From Aselliscus stoliczkanus (lineage: Eukaryota > Chordata > Mammalia > Chiroptera > Hipposideridae), in assembly GCA_033961575.1 (NCBI GenBank), contig CM066737.1, positions 45,112,771 through 45,176,770 on the forward strand: DNA of 64,000 nucleotides, read 5' to 3'. The first letter of the stretch is position 1. Each line of letters opens with the position of its first letter. Made by a program: the position numbers and the translations under genes. Shown here piece by piece: positions 46,531 to 58,700 of this stretch. Under the pieces are notes generated by a model. It saw only the letters and a program-made list of their open reading frames with translations, did no database searches and was not told the DNA's origin.

Positions 46531-46579
46531 CTAAGCCAACACTTAACCACTCGGCCGGCCCAAGTCAATGTTTGATTTT

Positions 46580-46934
46580 CTTTCATATGCCTTCTGTACC
46601 CTAGCATATAAAAAAATTACCATATATTTCAGTCACTTATGTGATTTCATCTTTATATATATTCAAATATTTCAGTCCATTAATTTTGATATTTAATATG
46701 CAGTAAGAAATCTAGTTTTTTTCCTTCTTCTCTTCCTCACTTTTTCCTTCTTTTTCTCACTCCCTCACCTGCTCTCCCTCTCTTTTTCTTTTTTCTTTCT
46801 GTGTGTATTTTACATTTGGTTATTCATTTGTTTCGACACTATTTGTTACATAATTTATCATTTCCACAATGATTTTAAATTTCATTTTTATCCTAAGTTG
46901 TTCTACTTGTGTCCATGTACTTCTCTTGACTTAA
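46580..46934 (+). other. Intron with a CT-rich stretch
   Basis: AT-rich sequence with a polypyrimidine tract at about 46720-46800. No gene signal. Confidence 0.4.
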
Positions 46935-46951
46935 AAATCTATATATTCTTG

Positions 46952-47387
46952 GGCTGGCCGAGTGGCGCATTGGTTGAGAGCTTGTTTGTGACACCAGCGG
47001 CCCTGGTTCAGATCCCATGTATGAGGGCCAGTGACACTGCCCTCTACAGCTAAGATGGTGAGTAACAGCTCCACCTGGAGCTGGGCTGCTGTGAGTCCCC
47101 GGGATGGGATAGCTACAGCCCCTGCTGCAGTGGGCTGCCATAGGCTACAGTGAGTGGCTGTCAACCAGCATGAGCTGCCAAGAGCCGCTGTGAGTGGCTG
47201 TCTGCAGGCCGGCGACCGATCTGCCTCACCCGAGAAGATCGCAATGATGATACCAACATGGACCAGTGAAGCAATGTCCTCCACTACTAGACTGAAGAAC
47301 AAAAGGACAGCAACTTGTCTGATCTCCTTCCCTGGTTCCCCAATGCTGTTCCCCTCCCCCAATTCCCCAATAAAATCTTTAAAAAAG
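46952..47387 (+). mobile_element. Long tRNA-derived SINE, sense
   Basis: Head 'ggctggccgagtggcgcatt' to tail 'ccccaataaaatcttt'. Flanks AAATCTATATATTCTTG (46935-46951) and AAATCTATAGATTCTTG (47388-47404). Confidence 0.9.
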
Positions 47388-47572
47388 AAATCTATAGATT
47401 CTTGAGGTAGTACTAATTTATTTCTGTAATGTAATATATGTAATTTCCCATTTCCCCTTTATTATATAACTTTTTCTTCTTGATTATTCTTTCAAATAAC
47501 TTTGCAACTCTTTTATCACATGTTTAAAATAAGCCCCCAAAACACTGCTTAGGTTTTCTTTTTTATTATTAT

Positions 47573-48032
47573 TATTTTTTATTTTTTTTAATTCGGGAAT
47601 TTGGGGTGGGGAACAGCATTGGGGAACCGGGGAAGTGGAACAGACAAGTTGCTGTCCTTTTTTGTTCTTCAGTCTAGTTGTGGAGGACGTTGCTTCACTG
47701 GCCCATGTTGGTATCATCACTGCGCTCTTCTCTGGTGAGGCAGATTGGTTGCCAGCCTCTGGATGGCCAGTCACAGCAACTCTTGGCAGCTCACACCAGC
47801 TGCCAGCTGCTACGCTGGCTGCTGGCCACTCGTTTTAGCCTATGGCAGCCTAGTGCAGCTGGGGCTGCAGCTATGCCATCCTGGAGACTCACAGCCACCC
47901 AGCTCCAGGTGGAGCTGTTGTTCACCAACTTAGCTGTAGAGGGCAGTGTCACTGGTCCTCATATGTGGGATCCAAACTGGGGCCACTGGCATCCCAAGCC
48001 ATCTCTTAAACATGGCGCTACTTGGCCGGCTC
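47573..48032 (-). mobile_element. Long tRNA-derived SINE
   Basis: Antisense; tail at the left, head 'ctacttggccggctccc' at the right. The long antisense frame it holds (47678-48079) is a by-product of the SINE body. Confidence 0.85.
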
Positions 48033-48420
48033 CCACAGTTTCTTTTTTAAAATATAGTCCATTTCAGCTATTAGTTTGAGGGAGAATTTATACTTACAAT
48101 TTTAATCTGAGAACTTTTCAGTCATTCAAGCCCCTTCCTAGACATTTGTAGTTTTTTTCTTTTCGTTCTTGTGCATGTGCAGTGAAATTACTTCATAGGT
48201 AGGTATTTTTTACTTTCCCTTCCTTTGATAAATGATATTTTTCCTAATATATTTTATAACTTGTTATGGTTGATACATAGGAAAGCTACTATCTTTTGTG
48301 TATTCTTTTCTATAACTACTAACCTTTCTTTTAATAATGATAGACTTTTTGTGTTTTATTTTTCTTGGGTAATTATATTTTCTATAATTTGGGAGAATTT
48401 GTTTCTTTCTCTCTAACGTT

Positions 48421-48876
48421 TTATTTTTATTTTTAATTTTACTGGGGAGTTGAGGGAGTGGAACAGCATTGGGGAATCGGAGAAGAGGAACAGACAAGTT
48501 GTTTTCCTTTTATTCTTCCGTCTGTTTGTGGAGAACGTTGCTTCACTGGCTCATGTTGGTATTGTGATCATTGCACTCTTCCCGGATGAGGCAGTCAGTC
48601 GCCAGTCATTGGATGGCAGCTCACGCCAGCTGCCGGCTGTTCACACTTGCTGCCAGCCACTCACGGTAGCTCATGGCATCCCACTGAAGCAGAGGCTGTA
48701 GCCTACACCATTCCGGATGACCCACGGCAGCCCAGCTCCAGGTTGAGATGTTGTTCACCATCTTAGTTGTAGAGAGCCCAGCATCACTGGCCCTCATGTG
48801 GGATCCAAAACAGGGCCCTGCTGCTCAGAACTGGCATCCCAAGCCAACTTTTAACCAACACGCCACTCGGCCCTCC
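48421..48876 (-). mobile_element. Long tRNA-derived SINE
   Basis: Antisense; 'ttttactggggagttgaggg' to 'cgccactcggccctcc'. Flanks 'tctctctaa' on both sides. Confidence 0.85.
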
Positions 48877-49348
48877 CTCTCTCTAATTTTTAAATGTTGT
48901 TTTCTTACTGTACTGTAGAGAAGTTCCACAGTAGTATTGAATAATACCAGCTCTAGGGGACATTTTGTTTGTATAATTTTTCCAGTGGAACTCCTTGTTC
49001 AAATTTTCCAATGGAACTACCTAACAATAGCATATGCAGTTTATCTTACTCCACAAAAACTGGATGAAAAGAATTTCTACCATAGCCCCTGGGTGTCAGA
49101 ATTAAAGGTAACAGACTCATAATCAGTAATTCAGTAGATAGAAAAGAATTAACTCCCCTAAGTTGTTTGGTATTTAGACAAAACAAATTTGTCTAAATAA
49201 ATTATTAGATTTTTTTTGTCTTCTTTTAGTTTTGAGTAATGATTTTAATATAATAAATATCCTGTCTATTCTTAGACTGTGTGTCATTAGATATTCCTTT
49301 TGGTTTCTAAAAGTCCTTGGAGTAGTCCTATGCATATAGAGTGATATT
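48877..49348 (+). other. Intron, no clear repeat
   Basis: The part from about 48890 to 49060 resembles an old antisense L1 ORF2 piece. The rest is AT-rich and unassigned. Confidence 0.35.
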
Positions 49349-49364
49349 AAATACTCCCATTTTA

Positions 49365-49810
49365 GGTCCGGCTGAGTGGCGCGTTGGTTAAGAGCTGGCT
49401 TGGGATGCCAGCGGCCCCAATTCGGATCCCACATATGAGGGCCAGTGACGCTGCCCTCTACAGCTAAGATGGTGAACAACAGCTCAACCTGAAGCTGGGC
49501 TGCTGTGAGTCCCTGGGGACTGCATAGCTGTAGCCCCTGCTGCAGTGGGCTGCCATAGGCTACAGTGAGTGGCTGGCAGCCAGCATGAGTGCCTGCAGCC
49601 GGTGTGAGCTGCCAAGAGCCACTGTGAGCGGCCGTCCAGAGACCAGCGACCCATCTGCCTTACCCAAGAACGCAATGACGATACCAACGTGGGCCTCCAC
49701 AACTAGACTGAAAAACAAAAGGACAATAACTTGTCTGTTCTCCTTCCCCTGTTCCCCAATGCTGTTCCCCACCCCCAATTCCCCAATAAAATCTTTTTTA
49801 AAAAATTTAA
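49365..49810 (+). mobile_element. Long tRNA-derived SINE, sense
   Basis: Head 'ggtccggctgagtggcgcgt' to tail 'aattccccaataaaatcttt'. Flanks AAATACTCCCATTTTA (49349-49364) and AAATACATCCATTTTA (49811-49826). It ends about 220 bp before exon F. Confidence 0.9.
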
Positions 49811-50029
49811 AAATACATCCATTTTAATATTTTTAAAAGCAACAATTGATTGGGGACTTAAAAATATTGTTGTCAACTTCAAGTTTTATGTTATTAGTTT
49901 AAGGCACAGGCAGGGGTAAATTCTTTAGATTTCTAGTGAAACAGACAACATTATAATATACTGTTCATAATGTGTACCTAAGAGTAATTCTAGATATTTT
50001 AATATATGAAACCATCTTTAATTTTTTAG

Positions 50030-50078
50030 TGTCTCTGCAGATGAAGTTAATTCACCACTATCACCTCTCACGTGGCAG
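50030..50078 (+). CDS. Exon F of the unrecognised gene
   Basis: This 49-bp exon has acceptor 'taattttttag' and donor 'gtaagagg'. One base completes an Arg/Ser codon from exon E (AG plus T gives Ser), followed by 16 codons, VSADEVNSPLSPLTWQ, ending in phase 0. The two Ser-Pro steps are possible sites for proline-directed kinases. The small size and the 41-kb intron in front make correct inclusion dependent on the closely placed exon G (78-bp intron). Confidence 0.85.
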
Positions 50079-50156
50079 GTAAGAGGAAATGAAATTACTA
50101 CTATATCTAATATTGTGGTTTCATTTACTTAATTAAAAGAAATTGTTTCATTACAG

Positions 50157-50273
50157 CCCTTAGAAAATCAGAAGGATCAAATAGATGAACAACAGTGGCC
50201 AGAATCTCAACCTATAATCTGGCAGAATGAAGAAAGGAGGCGAAGCAAACAGATTAGAAAAGAATATTTCAAG
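50157..50273 (+). CDS. Exon G of the unrecognised gene
   Basis: This 117-bp exon has acceptor 'ttgtttcattacag' and donor 'gtactttatt'. It reads 39 codons in phase 0: PLENQKDQIDEQQWPESQ, then PIIWQNEERRRSKQIRKEYF and K. The first half is Gln/Asp/Glu-rich. The second half has a basic EERRRSKQIRK run likely to be helical and possibly a binding or nuclear-type basic cluster. Skipping would keep the frame. Confidence 0.88.
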
Positions 50274-50467
50274 GTACTTTATTAAAAGTGTAAAATTTAC
50301 TTTGTAATTATTAGTTTTGATTTTATCAGTTTTATGTTAACAAAGTAGAATATAATTCTAGTTAAATATAGTAAATGTGTTATTTTATACTGATTTACCC
50401 CATATGTGTGGTAAAGATAACATGATCCAGTTACATCCATAAAATTTCAGCAATTCAGAATAATTAA
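50274..50467 (+). other. Intron after exon G, nothing recognised
   Basis: AT-rich, no repeat seen. Confidence 0.4.
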
Positions 50468-50480
50468 GAATGAATAGCTC

Positions 50481-50657
50481 AGGGATGGGCATTTAGCTCA
50501 GTTGGTTAGAGCACAATGCTTATAACACCAATGTTGCCGGTTTGATCCCCACGTGGGTCACTGAGGTGTGCCCTCCACAACGAGATTGAAATAGCTACTT
50601 GACTTGGAGATGATGGGTCCTGGAAAAACACACTGTTCCCCAATTTAAAAAGAAAAA
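50481..50657 (+). mobile_element. Ves-like tRNA-derived SINE
   Basis: 'tttagctcagttggttagag' with 'gataacaccaa'-like 'tataacaccaatgttgccgg' and 'tttgatccccacgtgggtc' match the general form of bat Ves SINEs. The tail words 'atgatgggtcctggaaaaac' are shared with the SINE at 38317. Flanks 'gaatgaatagct' and 'gaatgagtagct'. Confidence 0.75.
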
Positions 50658-50970
50658 ATGAATGAGTAGCTTAATCTGAATTGTGATTTACTAAATACAA
50701 GAAAGATTAATGTTCGCTATACTGCTAATTGTACCAATATGTAGTAATGTTTTAAAAGAATTGCTCAGAAAAGGTCTTTCATTGGATTTGTTTCAATAAA
50801 TAGTTAACCCATATTTACAATTAGCCTTTAACTGTTTCTTCATAAATATATGCCACTTTTGTGGTTCTGAAAATGACTAAAAGCATTTTCCCTGGCATTT
50901 TTACTTTTTATTACATTAGTAGATTTCTCAAAGTGGTCTTTTATCTTAACTAAATTAAAAGCTCAGACCA

Positions 50971-51075
50971 CGGGCTGGCTGAGTGGCACGGTGGTTCAGT
51001 GCTAGCTTGGGAAGCCAGCGTCCCTGATTCGGTCCCACATAAGAAGGCCAGTGACACTGCCCTCAAAAAAAAAAA
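50971..51075 (+). mobile_element. Short tRNA-derived SINE
   Basis: Sense head-only copy. Flanks AAGCTCAGACCA at 50959-50970 and 51076-51087 are identical. Confidence 0.9.
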
Positions 51076-51087
51076 AAGCTCAGACCA

Positions 51088-51930
51088 TCTGAATTATCCC
51101 AAATTTCTAGTTAGCATAGTTCTAATGAAATTTTACTGTATAGACCTGTGTAAAGTCTGCTATATTTGCAGATGCCAATTGTTGAAATAATCTTTAGTAG
51201 TAATTAGAATCCATCATTGGCATTTCTGACTCAAATGAACAATGCAAACAATGTGGCTCCTGATCCATCAATACCAAATTCTGTTGTCTTTGTGCACCCT
51301 TTCTGTTCCAAACCCTAATTTTTATTTATATAATAATACTTGTATCTGAATACTTAGTTCTAACTAAATTATAGGTAATTTGAGGTTTATATCACTAATA
51401 AATATGAACATATTTCATGTTTTTCTCTGTTTGCCAGAAGTGCATCTTTATGCACATTTGTGTTTTCTTATATGGGATTATAACATATATTTGGATGTAA
51501 TATCATATGTTACTACAAAAAATGTTATATCTCTTAGCAAGTCTGTGATAAGTTGAATCCTTCAACACATAATCACTGAATCTTTTTAATGAGCCTCATG
51601 TTACCTTGTCAATATGAGAGGTAATGAAGAAATTAAACACATAGGGAAAAAGGGAAGGACATTCTAATCAAGAACCCTGGTCAGTAATGGTATAAGTCTG
51701 TTATCCCTACCCTTTACACATTTGCAGTTATATTTATATTCTGGCATTTATTTTAAAATCCCCTCTTTTAGTTTATGGAGGCTTGAACAAAGGCACTTAA
51801 TAAAATTTGTTAATAGATAAAACTTGATGAATGATTGATGATATGGGGGGAATTTTAGTATTTCTAACTAATAAAAGAGATTTTAGTATTTATTTTATCT
51901 TCTGGTATAGTAAAAACAGACAGTATCTAT
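51088..51930 (+). other. Intron, no clear repeat
   Basis: AT-rich sequence without recognised features. Confidence 0.4.
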
Positions 51931-51934
51931 TTAT

Positions 51935-52175
51935 CAAAACACTTGCATAGCACTTACTAAGTGACAGGCACTGTTGTAAGTACTTTTCAAATATCAACTC
52001 ATTTAATCTTTATAACAACCCTATGAAGTAAATACAGTTACTATCATTTCTATTTTACGGATGGGGAAATTAAGGAACAGGGAGGTGAAGTAATATGCTT
52101 CTCATCACTTAGCTAATAAGCAGCTGAGTCGACATTTGAACCCAGAGCCTATGCTATGCTTCCTGTTTAACTATT
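51935..52175 (-). repeat. MIR SINE, antisense
   Basis: 'gtgacaggcactgttgtaag', 'tcatttaatctttataacaa' and 'ggatggggaaattaaggaac' follow antisense MIR clearly. Confidence 0.85.
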
Positions 52176-52248
52176 GTGGATAGCCTTTAATATCAAATGA
52201 ACAAAAGCTTTCAAATCAATACAGTTTTATTGTTTCTAAAATATTTTA

Positions 52249-52874
52249 GGGGCAGCCGAGTGGCTCAGTTGGTTAAGAGTTAGCTTAAGAGCGTGAGCTC
52301 TGAGCAACAGGTCCACCAGTTCAATTCCCACATGGCCCAGTGATGCTGCACCAGAGCTGATCTGCTAACAGGTGGCAGGATGGCTTAGCTGGTGTAACAG
52401 CAAGACTGCCTGTTCGATGGTGGGCGTTACCCACCCGCAACTAAGACTGAACACAACATCTTAAGCTGAGCTGCCACCCAGAATGCTCAGTGGATAGAGC
52501 AGGCGCTCTTAACAACAAGACTGCCAGTTTGACTCCTGCATGAGATGGTTGCTATGTCCACCCCGAACTAAGACTGAACTTGGCACCTTGAGCTGAGCTG
52601 CCACGTGGATGGCTCAGTGGATAGAGCATGCGCTCTTAACAACAAGGCTGCCAGGTTCGACTCCCGCATGGGATGGTGGCTATGTACACCCCCAACTAAG
52701 ATTGAACAAAGCACCTTGAGCTTAGAGTCCATGAACTGCCAACAGGAAACCAGATAGATGGTGAATCTCGCCCTCCACAACTAAGATTGAAGAACAACAA
52801 GTTGGTCGGTCCCCTTCCCAATTCCCCAACACTGTTCCCCTCCCCCAATTACCCAATTAAAATAAAATAAAATC
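52249..52874 (+). mobile_element. Composite SINE with four tRNA-like heads
   Basis: Sense, about 625 bp. Heads: 1 at 52249-52345 (B-box-like 'ccagttcaattcccac'), 2 at about 52376-52420 (shortened, 'gcctgttcgatgg'), 3 at about 52470-52545 ('gccagtttgactcctgc') and 4 at about 52605-52670 ('gccaggttcgactcccgc'). Heads 3 and 4 are near-duplicates sharing 'ggctcagtggatagagca' and 'tgcgctcttaacaacaaggc'. After them come the body and a tail with 'caattccccaacactg' and (AATAA)n. Confidence 0.9.
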
Positions 52875-52879
52875 AAGAA

Positions 52880-54718
52880 TTCAAGTATTTAAAAAATATA
52901 TATTTTACAGTAACTCAGATGAACTTCTCAATAAAGTTTTAATAGAGGCCTCAATGACCCTTTAAAAAATAGTTTGACTTAGTAGCATCATTTGTTAGTA
53001 AGTATTTTATTTTGATGGCTTAAACATATATCCTATAATATTGATATTTTATAAGTTGCTAAGAGATCAAATGAGATAATCTTTGAAGTGTCCATTACAT
53101 AGTCATCATTCAATAGATGTTAATTTCTTCCATACTTGATAAAGTAGATGCAAAGATAAAAGCTTCAATCACTGGAAAATGTTTTAAGGAGATATGTAGT
53201 TCTGCTCAATAGTCAGAAGATGTCAGTGTTAGGACACTTGAGGAAAATTGAATGTCAACAATTTTTTTCCTAAAAATGTGGAAAAAAATTATAAAGTTGA
53301 GATGCTGCTCTCTAAATTAAGTAAAACACCATTATTCAGAATTACCAGTATTTTCATTAAAAAATCACTGATTGCTATGAAATATCTTTCTTTGGAAAAG
53401 AAAATTTCTCTTAATCACCTGTCACCTGATATGCTAAATGGTTATTCAAAGGATATGTTACTAAACTTAATCTGGACATTGAACATTAAAATATGCTACT
53501 CCAGAAATTTATATCAAATTATCTCTGAGCTTGCTCAGAGATGGTTCCTTTAGCTTTGCTTTGTTATGAAACATACAGAACTATTATGCAAATTTATCCT
53601 AAAAGGTATAAATGACTGAGCCACAGGATTTCTTTGTTTGTGTTTCATGATAAATTATTCATGATGCCCTCATTAAGTATATTTATCAAAAATGTTTGTA
53701 TGTATGTTTGTGTACATATGTCACTCCGTTACTGCTTCTTAGTTGCCAATACTAATTTTGGGTAGTATGTTTTTCAGGGAAGCCCCTGAAAATAAAATGT
53801 TTCAACATATTGGTCAGATTATGTGAGAAAGTAAATCACTTAGGAGAGTTACATTAATTCTTTTAGACTCCCTGGCCACTGTCGTGTTGATTACTATTCC
53901 AGTAAATAAAATTTAATGTCCTTGTTGGCAAAATAAAATCACTGCATTTCTCAAAGTAAAGGTATTCCAGGAAATACATTACTTCTTTAAAATATTTTAC
54001 AGAAATGTATTAATATTATTTTAATAAGATATACAACAAAATATAAAAATCTAACCTTTTGATAAATTATTTAATGTAAATTAGTAGCTTTAGTTTCTTC
54101 TAAGAATGATAGCACATGAATTTCTAAATGCATTTCACGATTGGTTTCTAAACCAGAAAAGTTAAAAAGCATTATAATAGCTATACCAAGTTAATTTTAA
54201 GGATTATTTTATTTATTGAAATACCATATGTAAGTGCCTTCAAATATATCTCATTACTATAGTGATAAAACATTATGACTTAAAATATGCATCTGATTTT
54301 ATAAATATAGTACATTATTTTAATTTAAAGGCTAACCTCAAAGTAAAATATTTTTATGTTTTTTTCTATGATCATGGTTAATTTTATACAGGAATAAGAA
54401 AGTCAACTGGGCTTGTGAAATTACCTAATTTGTTCTGAGTCAGAATTTGTGCAGTTACTGTCTTTCCTGTGAAATTAATACAATCTTCAGAGATGAACTG
54501 ACCTTGTTTCTGAAGAAGCTTTTATTGTGGTATTTAAATTTAGATATGATAAAACTTCAGTTATTCAGACTAATATTAATTGAGTGCAGCAGAGCTCAAT
54601 TAATAAGATATTTGAATATTTTCAAATTTATGTATATATTAAGTTTTGGGTTTCAAATCTACGTATAACTTTAAATATGTGCACTAATGCAAACTAAGTA
54701 TCTTTCTAAGTTTACATG
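52880..54718 (+). other. Intron, low in repeats
   Basis: About 1.8 kb of AT-rich sequence without young repeats. A 101-codon frame at 53248-53553 is Lys/Leu/Ser-rich with no motif or flanking splice sites that I would trust. Confidence 0.4.
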
Positions 54719-54728
54719 TATAATGGAT

Positions 54729-54850
54729 AGTTTTATTTTTATTTATTTAGGTTTTTGAGGGCAGTGTCACTGGCTCTCATATGTGGGATCTGAACTGGGG
54801 CCGCTGGCTTCCCAAGCCAGCTCTTAACCACCGCACCACTTGACCGGCCC
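54729..54850 (-). mobile_element. Short tRNA-derived SINE
   Basis: Antisense head-only copy. Flanks TATAATGGAT at 54719-54728 and 54851-54860. Confidence 0.88.
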
Positions 54851-54879
54851 TATAATGGATATTTTTAATTAGAAGTGTA

Positions 54880-55740
54880 GTTGAGTAGCACCAAAACAAG
54901 TCTAGTTATCCAAGTTACTGCCTGCATCATCCTGTTTCTCTCCTTTATCAAATATCTGCTCACTTTTCTTCTTTGTCCTTTCTATCCCTTTACCTTCCTT
55001 GGACAGACCTCTGCCATTATCCCTGATTCCCCTTTTAGCTGTTGCCTCATCTGTTTGCATACATTTAGGGCCAAATTTTCCATTTCTATATCTCCAGAGT
55101 CTCATCATGCCTTAGCCCACTGCAGTCTGGCTTTCACTTCCATTTCTCCATTGAAATAGCCCCTCACTAGAGCTTTATATATGACAAAATTCAGTGTAGC
55201 ATATGATGGTGATGACCACATCTTCTTGAAATTCCTTTCTTGGTTTATGCCTCACATTTTTCTTCCCCTATTCTTCTGTTTTCTTTTTGATGTTCTTGTC
55301 TAACTTTTCTATTGTTTGCTCTTTAGGGTCTCCTTTTTCTTACTCTAAAAACTAACTCTGATGCTTTTATGACCCCAGATGTGTCTTGTATTCATCTGGG
55401 TCTGAATTTACTTACATCCCATAATTTTGTTTTTGGTCTCCAGACCTGTGTTTCTAATTGTCTGGATGCCCGACATGTATTTCACATTCAGTATGTCTCC
55501 CCTTCCTGCCCCCAGCCTTTTTATAGTTCTTTAATTTCATTAATGGTAGTGGTATCTGCTCTGTTTTCTGATCTTTCTACCTCAGTCCTTCTTATCTTTT
55601 CTTCTCTAATTCCCCTTACCTGATTGGTCATCAGGATGTTAATTAAATGTCTTTTCTCCAAATCATATCCTCTTCTCCATCTCTACCACCCTGGCTTTTG
55701 TTGGAACCCTCATTTTTTCCTTGTCTGGGCAATTGCAATA
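54880..55740 (+). repeat. L2-like or other old LINE sequence
   Basis: C/T-rich sequence with L2-like words ('tctgcattatccctgattcc', 'attgcaataactcattc'). Weak assignment. Confidence 0.35.
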
Positions 55741-55754
55741 ACTCATTCTATTTT

Positions 55755-58700
55755 ATTTTATTTTTTAATTAAAGTTTATTGGTGTGGCAAATGTTACTAA
55801 AGTTTCATAGGTTTCAGGTATACAATTCTGTAATACATCATCTATATGTCACATTGTGTGTTCACCACCCGGAGTCAGTTCTTTCTGTCGCCATATATTT
55901 GATCCCTTTTACCCTCACCTACCAACCACTCCTCTCCCCGCTTACTCGCTGGTAACCACCAAACTATTGTCTGTATCTATGAGTTTTTGTTTCTTCATTT
56001 GTTTGTCTTGTTCCTTTGTTGTATTCAGTTTTATATACCACATATCAGTGAAATCATGTGGTTGTCAACTTTTGCTGTCTGACTTATTTTGCTTAGCATA
56101 ATAATCTCAAGATCCACCCATGTTGTGACAAGTGAAATTATTTCATATTTTCTTATGGCAGAATAGTATTCCATTGTGTATATATACCACATCTTCTTCA
56201 TCCAATCATCTATTGAAGGACGCTTTGGTTGTTTCCATGTCTTGGCCACTGTAAATAAAGCTGTAATGAACATCAGAGCACATATATATTATGGATAAAT
56301 GTTTTCAGATTTTTTTGGTAGATACCCAGGTGAGGGACTGCTAGATCATATGGTAATTCTATTCTTAATTTATTGAGGAGCCTCCACACTCCGTCCCATA
56401 GCAGGTGCACCAATCTGCATTCCCACCAACAGTATATGAGGATTCCTTTTTCTCCATAGCCTCTCCAACACTTGTTATTATTTGTCTTATTGATGACAGC
56501 CGTTCTAACTAGTGTGAGTTGATATCTCATTGTAGTTTTTATTTGCATTTCTCTGATGATTAATGATATTGAGCACTTTTTCATATGTCTGTTGGCCATT
56601 TGTATGTCCTCTTTTGAGAAATGTCTATTGAGGTCCTCTGCCCATTTTTTAATTGCATTTTTGTTTTGTTTTTTTTTGTTGAGTTGTATGAGTTCCTTAT
56701 ATAATTTGGCTATTAGCCCCTTATTGGAGGTGTTGTTTGCAAAAATCGTCTCCCATTCACTTAGTTGCTTCTTTATTTTGTCAACGGTTTCTTTTGCTGT
56801 GCAGAAGCTTTTTAGTTTGATATAGTCTCATTTAGTTTAGCTTTTACTTCCCTTGCCTTTGAAGTCAAATTCTTAAAATCCTTTTTGACCAATCAACAGT
56901 AAGGAAACTCAATCAGTCATTTGGAACCTTCCCAAAAGCAAAAGTCTGGGACTAGATATCTTCACTAGTAAATTCTACCAAACATTCAAAGAGGATCTAA
57001 TACCGGTCTTACTCAAACTCTTCCAAAAAATTGAAGAAGAGGCAGTACTCCCTAACTCATTTTATGAGGTCAAAATTACCCTGATACCAAAACCTGGTAA
57101 GAATTACACAAAAAAAGAAAATTACAGACCAATATCTCTGATAAATACTGATGCAAAAATCCTAAACAAAATTCTAGCAAATAGAATGCAGCAATTTATT
57201 TAAAAAATTATACATCACCACCAAGTGGGGTTCATCCCAGGGGCACAAGGATGGTTCAACATAACACAAATCAATTAATGTGATACACCACATAAACAAA
57301 ATAGAGACAAAAATGATATTAGGGCCGGTCAAGTGGCACATTGGTTAAGAGCTGATTTGGGGATGCCAGTGGCCCCGGTTGGGATCCCACATATGAGGGC
57401 CAGTGACACTGCCCTATACAGCTAACAACAGCTCCACCTGGAGTTGGGCTATGTGAGCCCCAGCGACAGTGTAGGCTGCAGCCTCTGCTGCAGTGGGCTG
57501 CCATAGGCTACAGTGAGTGGCCTGCATCCAGCATGAGTGGCTGGCAGCCAGCGTGAGCTGCCAATAGCCACAATGAGCAACCATCCAGAGGCCAGTGACT
57601 GATCTGCCTCAACTGGGAAGAGCACAATGATGATACCAACATGGGCCAGTGAAGCAACGTCCTCCGCAAACTAGACTGAAGAATAAAAAGACAGCAATTT
57701 GTCTGTTCCCCTCCCCCAATTCCCCAATAAAATCTTTAAAAAAAAAGATATGATTTTATCAATAGATGCAGAAAAAGCATTTGACAAGATACAATATCCA
57801 TTGATGATTAAAACACTTCATAAAATGAGTATAGAGGGAAAATACCTTAATGTAATAAAGGCCATATATGACAAAACCTCAGCTAATATAATTAATAGTG
57901 AAAACGTGAAGTCTTTTGCTCTATGTTCAGGAACACGACAAGGCGGCCTCTATTCACCTCTGCTTTTCAACATAGTATTGGAAGTCCTAGCCAGAGCAAT
58001 CAGTCAAGAGAAAGAAATAAAAGGCATCCAAATTGGGAATGAAAAAGTTAAATTGTCGCTTTTTGCAGATGATATGATGCTATAAATAGAAAACCCTGAA
58101 GACTCCACCAAAAAGCTATTAGAAACAGTAAACAAATACAGTAAATTTGCCAGCTACAAAATCAATGTACCAAATCCATTGCATTCCTGTATACTAAGAA
58201 TGGAACCTCAGAAAAAGAAATTTAAGAAAACATTCATTTTGCAATTGCAACAAAAAGAATAAAATACCTAGAAATAAAGTTAACCAAGTATGTGAAAGAC
58301 TTATACCCTGAAAACTATAAGACATTTTTAAAAAATGTGGAAGAAGACACAAAGAAATAGACTTTCCATGTTCATCATGGATTAGAAGAATCAGCATTCT
58401 TAAAATGGCCACATTACCCAAAGCAATATACAGATTTAGTGCAATCCCCATCCAAACCCCAATGGCATTTTTTAAAGAAATAGAACAAAAAAATCCAATT
58501 TATATGGAACCACAGAAGACCCCAATTAGCCAAAGTAATCCTAAGGAAAAAAAATACTGGAGGTATATTGCACTCCCCGACTTCAGCTTATACTTACACA
58601 GGGCAACAATAATCAAAACAACATGCTATTGGCAGAAAAACAGACACAGACCAATGGAATAGAATTGAGAACCCTGAAATAAACCCACATAAATATGGAA

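Larger units (their letters stand above)
45369..46561 (-). mobile_element. Composite SINE split by three nested SINEs
   Basis: Tail and heads 3 and 2 lie at 45369-45838; the last 30 bases of head 1 lie at 46532-46561 ('ctaagccaacacttaaccac', 'tcggccggccc'). Outer flanks GTCAATGTTTAATTTT (45353-45368) and GTCAATGTTTGATTTT (46564-46579) show that the whole block is one insertion site. Confidence 0.85.

Noticed and set aside
53248..53553. 101-codon + strand frame as an exon or gene
   Set aside because: No recognisable motif, AT-rich codons, and no convincing splice sites at its borders.
57699..58085. Active reverse transcriptase frame
   Set aside because: The FADD box is present, but the frame starts in a SINE tail and stops directly after the box; the L1 is inverted and broken.
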